Below are positions 53,959 through 64,000 of a DNA stretch of 64,000 nt, one piece after another. Location: positions 1 through 64,000 of the forward strand of contig JACRBZ010000026.1 of assembly GCA_016219185.1 (NCBI GenBank), in the 5' to 3' direction. Origin of the DNA: Deltaproteobacteria bacterium. GTDB taxonomy: Bacteria; Desulfobacterota; Desulfobacteria; Desulfobacterales; Desulfatirhabdiaceae. Both the position numbers and the translations under genes were made by a program. The notes under the pieces are model-generated. The model did no database searches, was not told where the DNA came from, and saw nothing but the letters and a program-made list of their open reading frames with translations. The number at the start of each line of letters is the position of its first letter. Position 1 is the first letter of the stretch.

Positions 53959-54238
53959 AGAAGACGATATCAAACCGATCGAAATCGCCTATGTAGGGTT
54001 CCCACTGAACATCCACATGCTGAACCCTTGAAAATTGGGAGCCCTGCCAGCACCATTCCAGCATGCCCGTTACGGAAGGCTCATCCCCTTCAAACAATGC
54101 TTCTACAGACCCGTTCGATCGGTTTCTGACCCATCCCAGTACATTTCTTTTCAGGGCGGCACGCTGGGTTTCCGCCCTGAAATATACCCCCTGAACCTTT
54201 CCGGTGATCACCGCTCTTGCTCTGACCTGTTTTGGCAT
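53957..54238 (-). CDS. acyP: Acylphosphatase
   Basis: A 93-aa enzyme hydrolysing acyl phosphates. Catalytic motifs are ITGKVQGVYFRAETQ (Arg) and GWVRNRSNGSVEALFEG (Asn). The ATG at 54238 has AAAGGA 6 nt upstream and gives the normal length. It is last in the liv-ligA transcription unit, 91 bp after ligA. Confidence 0.93.
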   Translation of the reverse strand: MPKQVRARAVITGKVQGVYFRAETQRAALKRNVLGWVRNRSNGSVEALFEGDEPSVTGMLEWCWQGSQFSRVQHVDVQWEPYIGDFDRFDIVF

Positions 54239-54329
54239 CACGCATCCTTTTTTGCTGAGAATCTGATACGCCAGAGGCGTTTTTGGCCTGAGCGAATGAA
54301 AGAAAACCATCAATCGCCCGAAGCGGATT

Positions 54330-57119
<2,790 letters not shown>

Positions 57120-57127
<8 letters not shown>

Positions 57128-57941
57128 CGATTTCCTCTCCGAGATAAGCCTTTATCACCACGGGATTATTCCGGATTTCCTCGGGGGTTCCCTGTGCGAT
57201 CTTCTTTCCGTAATCCATGACAAAAATTCGGTCCGATAGGCTCATGACGAGTTTCATGTCATGTTCAATCAACAGAATGGAAACCCCTTCCTCATCCCGA
57301 ATCCGCGTGATCAAATCGTCCAGCTCAAGCGTTTCCTGGGGATTCATTCCCGCCGCCGGCTCATCCAGGAGAATCAAGAAAGGTTCGGTGGCCAGAGCCC
57401 TGGCGATTTCAAGGCGCCGCTGCGCGCCATACGGAAGATTCTTGGCCTGATCATTGACAAACCTGGCAAGTCCGATTTTTTCCAGAACACGGTAGCTGTC
57501 ATCCACGACAGATTGTTCTTCCCTGACCATTGCCCGGTTGCGGAATATGGCTCCAGCGACCCCGGAACGGGTCCGGCAGTGCCTGCCGATCATCACATTT
57601 TCCAGAACCGTCATGTTCGGAAACAAACGGATGTTCTGAAACGTGCGAGCCATGCCTTTTTCCGTTACCTGATTGGGCTTTAATCCGTTGATCCGTTCGC
57701 GTTTTATTGCGCCGTCGGCCTTGGTGGAAGAAATGATGATATCCCCTTCGGTTGGCGAATAAATGCCGGTAATGCAATTAAAAAAAGTGGTCTTGCCTGC
57801 CCCGTTGGGACCGATCAGGGCAACGATTTCACCCCTTCGAATATCAACATTCAGATGATCCAGGGCACGAAGTCCGCCAAAATCCATTGTCAGGTTGTTT
57901 ACTTCAAGTATGGTTTCCATTGTTAGGGGCGTCCGCATCAT
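57120..57941 (-). CDS. livG: Branched-chain amino acid ABC transporter ATPase LivG
   Basis: A 273-aa ATPase. Walker A is GPNGAGKTTFFNCITG; the LivG insertion with ERINGLKPNQVTEKGMARTF follows; Walker B is ILLDEPAAGMNPQE and the switch is LIEHDMKLVM. The signature region is LPYGAQRRLEIARAL, as usual in LivG. Possible starts are 57941, 57938 and 57920; the first two overlap the livM stop. Confidence 0.95.
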
Positions 57942-59152
57942 GGATGTTTATCGGGTTGAAACTTGTAACTTCGGCGAACATTGGCGACGATTCCCTGGGG
58001 CCGAAAAACCATCATAAGAACCATAATGGCCCCGAAGATCAGCATTCTGAAGTCGGAAAACGCCCTGAGATATTCTGGAAGAAGGATCAGTACCAGGGCT
58101 GCAATGGCAACGCCGACAATGGAACCCATTCCCCCCAGAACGACAATGGCCAGTATCATTGCCGATTCCAGAAAGGTGAAACTGGCTGGATTGATAAACG
58201 TTGTTTTGGCGGCAAAAATGACTCCAACCATTCCGGCCCAGGTGGCGCCGAGGGCAAATGCCGTCAGTTTGGTGCGGGTTTTATCGATTCCCATGGCCTG
58301 GCAGGCCACCTCATCTTCTCTAAGGGCGATCCATGCACGTCCAATTCGGGAATTCTGCAACCGATTGACCACAAAAATGGTAAACAGGACCATGCCGATC
58401 ATCACAAAATATAAATAGATGATGGAATTTGAAAGAGACAACTGAATACCGAACAGGGAAGGTCTGGAAATTTGGGCGATGCCGCTGGGACCGAATGAAA
58501 ATTCGTTCCAGTTCTCAAGTATCAGGCGAATGATTTCACCAAACCCTAAAGTGACGATTGCCAGGTAATCCCCTCTCAAGCGCAATACCGGAAAACCCAG
58601 AAGAATTCCAAAAAAAGCCCCCATGAACGCACCCATCGGCAGAACAATCCAGAACCCCAGCCCGAAATGGTGATTCAGCAGGCCATAGGTGTATGCACCG
58701 ACCGCATAAAAGGCGACATAACCCAGATCCAGAAGGCCGGCAAGCCCGACAACGATATTGAGCCCCAGGCCCAGCACGATGTACATGAGCGCCGTGATCA
58801 TGATATTGGTCTGGTAGGTATTCATCACAAAAGGAAAGATCACCACGAAACCGATACCGGCAACAATTGCCGGCATGGCGTATCTGCGATCCGACAGGAT
58901 CCGCTGGAAAAACGATGGCGCGTCCATGCTGCCGGACTCGCTATTCTTTTTTCCGATTTCTTTTCGCCGGATTAGATACCGCCAGACAAAAGAAAGCAGA
59001 AAACTTCCGATGCCGATAAAAACCATGTTTTCCCACCGCCACGACACCAGCTTTTCCGTGGTATTGACCCGAATAACCATAATCGGAAAGGTCAGAAACA
59101 TGAACCAAAGAGACACCAGAAACGATTTTTTTATTTCAGATAAAGTTGGCAT
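57938..59152 (-). CDS. livM: Branched-chain amino acid ABC transporter permease LivM
   Basis: A 404-aa permease with about 10 helices and an N-terminal extension of two helices before the core (typical of the long LivM form). Landmarks are GLNIVVGLAGLLDLGYVAF and the coupling loop EVACQAMGIDKTRTKLTAFA, with VLGGMGSIVG near the end. Overlaps livG by 4 bp and starts 67 bp after livH. Confidence 0.95.
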   Translation of the reverse strand: MPTLSEIKKSFLVSLWFMFLTFPIMVIRVNTTEKLVSWRWENMVFIGIGSFLLSFVWRYLIRRKEIGKKNSESGSMDAPSFFQRILSDRRYAMPAIVAGIGFVVIFPFVMNTYQTNIMITALMYIVLGLGLNIVVGLAGLLDLGYVAFYAVGAYTYGLLNHHFGLGFWIVLPMGAFMGAFFGILLGFPVLRLRGDYLAIVTLGFGEIIRLILENWNEFSFGPSGIAQISRPSLFGIQLSLSNSIIYLYFVMIGMVLFTIFVVNRLQNSRIGRAWIALREDEVACQAMGIDKTRTKLTAFALGATWAGMVGVIFAAKTTFINPASFTFLESAMILAIVVLGGMGSIVGVAIAALVLILLPEYLRAFSDFRMLIFGAIMVLMMVFRPQGIVANVRRSYKFQPDKHP

Positions 59153-59219
59153 AATTTTATGATAAATTGAGCGATTCAGGGATGGAAGCAGAAATTAAAA
59201 TTCACCCATTTCGTAGATC

Positions 59220-60122
59220 CTAAACTTTTTGTGTGGTTGACCTTCCCAGGAGCCCCGCGGGCCTGAAAATCAGAATTAAAACCAGAAGCGCAAACGCAAA
59301 AACATCTTCATAGTCGCTGGACACATAGCCGGTTGCAAAGCTTTCGGTCAGGCCCAGGATCAGACTGCCCAGCACCGCGCCGGGAATGCTTCCGACCCCT
59401 CCCAGAACCGCCGCGGTAAATGCCTTGATTCCCGCAATAAAGCCGATGAAAAAATTAATCTGTCCAATGTGGGATGCAATCAACACGCCGCCAACCGCCG
59501 CCAGGGAAGATCCGATGACAAACGTCATGGAAATCACTTGATTGACATTAACGCCGACCAGCATTGCCATGCTGCGATCCTGGGCAGTTGCCCGCATGGC
59601 TTTTCCGATTTTGGTGTATTTGATCAGCAGCGTCAGCAGCACCATGATAACCGTGGTTGAAAGCAGGATGACAAGTTGTGTGGAACGCAGGATGTGGGAA
59701 TAGGGTTCCCAGAATTCAAAATCAGGAATCAGGCTGGGAAACGGCAGAAAATCAGATGTTTGGGCAAGAAGAACATAGTTTTGAAGGAAAATGGACATCC
59801 CGATGGCGCTGATCAGGGGAGAGAGACGCGGGGCATGGCGAAGGGGTTTATAGGCGATTTTTTCAACCGTATACCCGTAAGCTGCGCTGTACACCGCTGC
59901 CGCAATCGAAGCCAGAACCAGAATCGCAAATTGATTCAATCCCATCACCGTCAGCACACTGGCCACAATAAGCGCCGTGAAAGCGCCGATCATGTAAATT
60001 TCACCGTGGGCAAAATTGATGAGTTCGATGATCCCATAAACCATGGTATAGCCGAGGGCGATCAGCGCATAAATGCTGCCACGCGTCAGACCACCCAGAA
60101 AAAGCTCAAAGAAATATTCCAT
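59220..60122 (-). CDS. livH: Branched-chain amino acid ABC transporter permease LivH
   Basis: A 300-aa permease with the canonical ALIALGYTMVYGIIELINFAHGE near the N-terminus, the coupling loop AMRATAQDRSMAMLVGVNVN and VLGGVGSIPGAVLGSL near the C-terminus. About eight helices. It follows livK after a gap with an attenuator-like terminator. Confidence 0.95.
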   Translation of the reverse strand: MEYFFELFLGGLTRGSIYALIALGYTMVYGIIELINFAHGEIYMIGAFTALIVASVLTVMGLNQFAILVLASIAAAVYSAAYGYTVEKIAYKPLRHAPRLSPLISAIGMSIFLQNYVLLAQTSDFLPFPSLIPDFEFWEPYSHILRSTQLVILLSTTVIMVLLTLLIKYTKIGKAMRATAQDRSMAMLVGVNVNQVISMTFVIGSSLAAVGGVLIASHIGQINFFIGFIAGIKAFTAAVLGGVGSIPGAVLGSLILGLTESFATGYVSSDYEDVFAFALLVLILIFRPAGLLGRSTTQKV

Positions 60123-60182
60123 TGATATTCAGCCTGCTCCCTGTCCAACCGGCACCGAAAGCCATTCACCCGGAACATGGGT

Positions 60183-60221
60183 AAAAAACAGGGGGCAGGT
60201 ATCGGCCAAACCTGTCCCCTG
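60183..60221 (-). terminator. Intra-operon terminator/attenuator between livK and livH
   Basis: On the minus strand CAGGGGACAGGT pairs with ACCTGCCCCCTG (one mismatch in 12, loop of 9 nt) and is followed by six U residues. It lies 23 bp after the livK stop and 61 bp before livH. Partial read-through would give more binding protein than permease. Confidence 0.85.
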
Positions 60222-60243
60222 AAATATTCAACAATTCGAATCG

Positions 60244-61380
60244 TTATTTCTTTAACTCAACATATTTTCCGTCCTTGACCTGATAAACCGAAAACCCCAC
60301 GCCGATGGCATCCCCGCGATCATCAAATTTGATTTTTCCAAGCGGCGTATCCACATATTCGGTCCGTAGCGCCTTGACGATGGCATCGTAATCAGTCGAT
60401 CCGGCTTTCTGGATGGCGTTTAAAAGCGCCTGAGTGGCTGCATATCCATTGATGGAAAACGCACCCACATCTTCTCCGTAGGCTTTTTTATAAGCGTCTT
60501 TTACAGCTTTATCCATCGGATTTGTTGAAGTGTCCTTGGGGCCGGTTACATAGACACCTTCCGCAAATTTTCCGGCAACTTTGATAAAGGTTTCGACCTT
60601 AACGCCGTCATCAGAAATAAAAACCGTTTTCATCTTGCTTTTTCGCATCTCGCTGATAATTTTTGATGCTTCCGGGTGATATCCGCCGAAAATAACCGCT
60701 TCGGCACCCGATTTCTTTACCTTGTTGACAACCGAAGAATAATCCACGGCTCCGGGGGTTATCCCCTCGAAAAGGACAACCTGGCCTTTTCCGGATTTTT
60801 CAATGAATGTTTTTGCAAATTCAGCAAGGCCTTTCCCGTAATCGCCTTTGTCATGAAGCACGGCAATTTTTTTGAGTTTCAGGGTATCCAGGGCAAAATC
60901 GACTTCCAGTTTGGCTTGAGCATCATCGGAGGCAATGGTTCGGAAAAAATTGGGATATTTTCCGCTCTGGGTGAGATCCGGATTTGTCGCGGAAGCGGAC
61001 ATGGCAACGATTTTGGCATCCTTATAAATATCCAGGGCCGCTTTTGTCGCGCCGCTGCATACATGGCCCACAACCACGGTTACACCCGCGGTTGCCAGCT
61101 TGGTTGCCGTATTGGTTGCCACTTCAGGCTTGCACACATCATCTTCCGCGATGACTTCAACCTGTTTGCCCAGGATTCCGCCCTTGGCATTCACGTCCTC
61201 GACCACCAGTTTGGCTGCCTTGACAATCGGCAGTCCATAAGAGGCCAGGTCCCCGCTGTGCGCGCCGCCAATACCGATTTTAATGGTATCGGCTGCTATG
61301 CCGGACCCAGAAAATGCCAGTACCATCAACCCTGCGATGATGGCGGTAATGAGCCGCTTCTCCATGGAATTCTTCTTCAT
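60244..61380 (-). CDS. livK: Branched-chain amino acid binding protein
   Basis: A 378-aa periplasmic protein of the Leu/Ile/Val-binding family. The start at 61380 (MKKNSMEKRL) is chosen because AGGAGG lies at normal distance; the longer frame starts inside that ribosome site. Signal peptide to about FSGSGIAA-D; then IKIGIGGAHSGDLASYGLP and the ligand-loop region VVGHVCSGATKAALDIY. Two lobes of the type I periplasmic fold are complete. First gene of livKHMGF; divergent from nadK. Confidence 0.94.
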   Translation of the reverse strand: MKKNSMEKRLITAIIAGLMVLAFSGSGIAADTIKIGIGGAHSGDLASYGLPIVKAAKLVVEDVNAKGGILGKQVEVIAEDDVCKPEVATNTATKLATAGVTVVVGHVCSGATKAALDIYKDAKIVAMSASATNPDLTQSGKYPNFFRTIASDDAQAKLEVDFALDTLKLKKIAVLHDKGDYGKGLAEFAKTFIEKSGKGQVVLFEGITPGAVDYSSVVNKVKKSGAEAVIFGGYHPEASKIISEMRKSKMKTVFISDDGVKVETFIKVAGKFAEGVYVTGPKDTSTNPMDKAVKDAYKKAYGEDVGAFSINGYAATQALLNAIQKAGSTDYDAIVKALRTEYVDTPLGKIKFDDRGDAIGVGFSVYQVKDGKYVELKK

Positions 61381-61557
61381 AACCCCTGCCCTCCTCATTA
61401 ATTGTTATGATATAAAATACTTCACCTGATTCTTATTATAAAAACCGCCTGAATGAGTCAAGACAAAAGAATTTGCTTTTTGGGTTGGAATTCATTAACA
61501 TCTTATGAAAATATGATGGACATTTTAAGTGAATTATCCCAGAGGCCATTGAATCTC

Positions 61558-62412
61558 GTGAAACGCATCGGGCTGGTCGTAAAAAACGATCATCTAGCCA
61601 TACAGAAGGCCGACGAACTTGAAATCTGGCTGAAATCCAGGAATATCGATGTCTTCAGAAAAGAGATGTTTTTCCCGAAGTCCGCTGTTTCCGGTTCCCG
61701 ATCATCTCATGCCCCGAATGACCTGTTCTGTGTCCTGGTTCTGGGAGGTGACGGGACATTTTTAAGCGCTGTTCGGTGGATAGGCGATGCCCCCATACCT
61801 GTTTTAGGGGTAAAATTCGGCGAAGTCGGCTTTCTGGCTGAAATCTCCGAGGACAACCTGTTTGAGGCGGTCAACACCATTATTCATCAGGATATTACAA
61901 CCAGCCCTCGAATGCGCCTTCGGGCGGATATCCTTCGAGAGGATCGGCTCATCGCCTCGGAAACCGTTCTCAATGATATCGTCATCAACAAAGGCGCGCT
62001 GGCGCGCCTTGCCAGCATTAAAACCCTTCTGGACAACCATTATTTAACCACGTACCGGGCTGACGGCCTCATTGTGGCCACCCCCACGGGCTCAACCGCA
62101 TATTCCCTTGCGGCCGGCGGACCCATCGTTCATCCCACGGTTCCCGGCATTATTCTGACACCCATCTGCCCGTTTACCCTGACCATCCGCCCCTTGATAA
62201 TTCCGGATTCGGTTGTCATTACCATTGTTCTTGAGAAAGAAGCTTCGAATGTTCTGGTCACATTTGATGGCCAGTCCGGCATTGAACTCCATAACAACGA
62301 CACGATCAGGATACAGAAAAGCCCCTATCCGGTGCTGATGATCGAGCTCCCTGGTCAGCGTTATTTTGACCTTGTAAAAGCCAAGCTGAGATGGAGCGGC
62401 GGCCGAGTTTAG
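61558..62412 (+). CDS. nadK: NAD kinase
   Basis: ATP-NAD kinase making NADP. Motifs are [24 protein letters not shown] and [20 protein letters not shown]. The frame is open from an ATG at 61453, but homologs start with a sequence like [11 protein letters not shown]; the GTG at 61558 gives this start and a normal length of 284 aa, with AGAGG somewhat far (about 12 nt) upstream. The 35 residues before it look unconserved. Start is therefore likely but not certain. Confidence 0.93.
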   Translation: MKRIGLVVKNDHLAIQKADELEIWLKSRNIDVFRKEMFFPKSAVSGSRSSHAPNDLFCVLVLGGDGTFLSAVRWIGDAPIPVLGVKFGEVGFLAEISEDNLFEAVNTIIHQDITTSPRMRLRADILREDRLIASETVLNDIVINKGALARLASIKTLLDNHYLTTYRADGLIVATPTGSTAYSLAAGGPIVHPTVPGIILTPICPFTLTIRPLIIPDSVVITIVLEKEASNVLVTFDGQSGIELHNNDTIRIQKSPYPVLMIELPGQRYFDLVKAKLRWSGGRV

Positions 62413-62527
62413 GATATTGACTTCCCGCCATCCTTTGATTATAAATGACACAGGTCCATTGGTCAAAACGAAACCTGATAAAACTGCAAACGATATGTTC
62501 AATCATTCAAAACAGTCCGTCTCAACA

Positions 62528-62905
62528 ATGAAAAATCATCATGCAGACATGACGAACCTGATCTGTTCGATGATCTGTATTTTTCTCTTTTCTGCCTGCG
62601 GCCCCATCGGTGCATATCACCATACAGCGCTCGACACCCCTTCCCGGCACGTGGATAATGGCTTGAAGTTTCTACAAATCAATAAAATTGACGCGGCTGT
62701 TTTGGAATTTTCTCGCGCTGCTGAACTGGATCCGGACTATGCTCCGGCTTTCACGGGGCTGGGGCTGGCTTATGGCAGAATGGGGGATTTTGTATCGGGC
62801 TATGAATACATTGAATTGGCCGCTAAAAAAGCCCGGGGATATGAACAGGAATCCGCTGTCAAGGACGCGCGAATGCAACTGGACACCCTGAGGATAAAGC
62901 GCTGA
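62528..62905 (+). CDS. TPR-containing lipoprotein
   Basis: A protein of about 125 aa. The signal sequence MTNLICSMICIFLFSACGPIG ends in a lipobox (LFSAC), predicting a lipid-anchored protein. About two TPR units follow (GLKFLQINKIDAAVLEFSRA, and AFTGLGLAYGRMGDFVSGYE), with a final helical cap. Starts at 62528 and 62549 are both possible; the second gives the cleanest signal peptide. Function unknown; a scaffolding or protein-interaction role is usual for such proteins. Confidence 0.75.
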   Translation: MKNHHADMTNLICSMICIFLFSACGPIGAYHHTALDTPSRHVDNGLKFLQINKIDAAVLEFSRAAELDPDYAPAFTGLGLAYGRMGDFVSGYEYIELAAKKARGYEQESAVKDARMQLDTLRIKR

Positions 62906-63158
62906 CACTGTCTTCGCCCGAGCAGTATTCTGGAAATACCATTCCATATCTGCCATGCAAACCGCCTCGAGTGGTGTTCACATTTTGTACAAATCGTTCA
63001 CAGCGTAAGGAATGGGCCCGAACCATTCCTTCAGGAACTTACCCTTCATTGAACCGTTCTAACCAATAGTCCCATTTTTCCTTGACTTGAAACGCCGTGT
63101 AACTTAAATGGTACTAATCAATAACCCCTCTGTTATTAACTTTATGGTGGAAATATCT
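62906..63158 (+). promoter_or_regulatory. Gap upstream of hflK with a hairpin and possible promoter
   Basis: Perfect 9-bp arms AAGGAATGG (63007-63015) and CCATTCCTT (63023-63031) with a 7-nt loop lie in the gap. TTGACT at 63082-63087 followed after 17 bp by TAAATG is a weak promoter candidate for hflK. Nothing else was seen. Confidence 0.4.
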
Positions 63159-64000
63159 ATGAGCTGGGACTGGGAAAAATTAAAAGAACAGCAACAAAGT
63201 AAAAGCGGACCCAATATACCGCAATTGGATGAGCTTACCGACAAACTGAAAAATATCAAACTTCCTGGCGGTCCGATTGTGATTGTTCTGGCCGCAATCC
63301 TGTTTTTGGGAGTTTCCATGTTTTACACCGTGGATGTGGATGAGGTGGGCGTTGTACAGCGTTTCGGCAAATATGTGCGGACGACCCAACCCGGCCTGAA
63401 CTTTAAACTGCCCACGGGCATTGAAAAAGTTACAAAGGTTAAGGTCCGCCACGTTTATAAAGAGGAATTCGGATTCAACACCAATCGTGAAGGAGACCAG
63501 CGAAAGTTTTCCGCGAACACCGAGGATACCAGCGTTACGCTGATGCTTACCGGTGATTTGAACGTGGCACTGGTTCCTTGGATTGTGCAATACCGCATCA
63601 AAGATCCCTATAATTTTTTATTCAAGGTCAAGGATAACCGCCGGCTTTTGATTGATATGTCGGAAGCAGCCATGCGCCTGGTTGTCGGGGACCGCAGTGT
63701 TAACGAGGTGATCAGTAAGCGGGAAGAAATTGCGGTTGAAGCCAGAAACATTCTTCAAAGCGAACTGGATAACGCCGAAGCCGGCATTAACATCGTCACC
63801 GTTGAAATGAAAAAAACCAATGTTCCGGATCCGGTTCAGCCTTCTTTTAACGAAGTCAACCAGGCGGTTCAGGAAAAAGAAAAAATGATTTATCAGGCCA
63901 AGGAGGACTACAACAAGGCCATACCTAACGCGCGCGGGGAGGCGGACCGGACCATCAAGGCTGCCGAGGGATTTGCCCTGGACCGCATCAACCGCGCAAA
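63159..64000 (+). CDS. hflK: HflK-like membrane protease regulator (3' end cut by window)
   Basis: The first about 280 residues of an SPFH/prohibitin-family protein. It begins MSWDWEKLKEQQQSK; a single membrane segment (about residues 48-66, VIVLAAILFLGVSMF) is followed by the periplasmic SPFH domain with VDEVGVVQRFGKYVRTTQPG and then a helical region with EAGINIVTVEMKKTNVPDPV, which is typical of HflK. HflK pairs with HflC to control the FtsH protease; hflC is expected just beyond the window. The reading frame is open to the last base. Confidence 0.93.
   Translation, partial: MSWDWEKLKEQQQSKSGPNIPQLDELTDKLKNIKLPGGPIVIVLAAILFLGVSMFYTVDVDEVGVVQRFGKYVRTTQPGLNFKLPTGIEKVTKVKVRHVYKEEFGFNTNREGDQRKFSANTEDTSVTLMLTGDLNVALVPWIVQYRIKDPYNFLFKVKDNRRLLIDMSEAAMRLVVGDRSVNEVISKREEIAVEARNILQSELDNAEAGINIVTVEMKKTNVPDPVQPSFNEVNQAVQEKEKMIYQAKEDYNKAIPNARGEADRTIKAAEGFALDRINRA

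Overview
The window looks like chromosome from an anaerobic Desulfobacterota (deltaproteobacterial, Desulfobacteraceae-like) bacterium. That is an inference from gene content: HdrB/HdrC-type disulfide reductase subunits, an iron-sulfur flavoprotein, a TtrS-like sulfur-oxyanion sensor kinase, many large PAS-domain kinases and universal stress proteins, and an archaeal/eukaryotic-type prolyl-tRNA synthetase. No rRNA, tRNA, prophage or intact insertion sequence was seen. Most genes are on the minus strand.

Layout. 1-1079: CRISPR array (37-nt repeats, probably read on the minus strand), with no cas genes in view. 1.4-14.6 kb: chemoreceptor, a mrfA-mrfB type DNA-repair helicase/exonuclease pair, a universal stress protein and two tandem hybrid histidine kinases. 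14.9-18.9 kb: three-subunit molybdenum hydroxylase (FeS, Moco and FAD subunits) with a Tat signal. 19.2-25.2 kb: Yej/Opp-type peptide ABC transporter, split by an opposite-strand iron-sulfur flavoprotein and a MITE-like repeat, with one ATPase gene reduced to a relic. 25.2-34.2 kb: housekeeping genes (Tim44-like protein, purN, trxA, bamD, rpmB, rel, proS, ispG) and an unrecognised tandem-repeat protein. 34.3-47.3 kb: redox and stress-signalling block (hdrBC, a protein-kinase-like gene with a usp, PilZ, a second usp, LuxR-type regulator, cold-shock protein, CBM48 protein, PAS kinase, HMG-CoA-lyase-like enzyme, TtrS-like kinase). 47.9-52.3 kb: aapJQMP amino-acid transporter. 52.4-53.9 kb: ftsY and a HU gene. 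54-61.4 kb: liv branched-chain amino-acid transporter operon running into ligA and acylphosphatase. 61.5-64 kb: nadK, a TPR lipoprotein and the start of hflK, which is cut by the window edge.

The most unusual signals are not ordinary genes. (1) A conserved non-coding element of about 70-110 nt occurs four times, each time just downstream of a sensor or regulator gene and upstream of a stress-type gene (two usp, one CBM48, one CBM48 relic). (2) About 1 kb carrying a kinase catalytic core, this element and the start of the CBM48 gene is duplicated, so the same transmitter is attached to two different sensor regions. (3) The copy ends exactly at a two-repeat relic of a type I-E CRISPR array with one 32-nt spacer. 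(4) The main CRISPR array has two near-identical neighbouring spacers at its probable leader-distal side. (5) Two copies of a perfect 12-bp-stem hairpin and a MITE-like element with a half copy forming the rel leader show other dispersed repeats at work.
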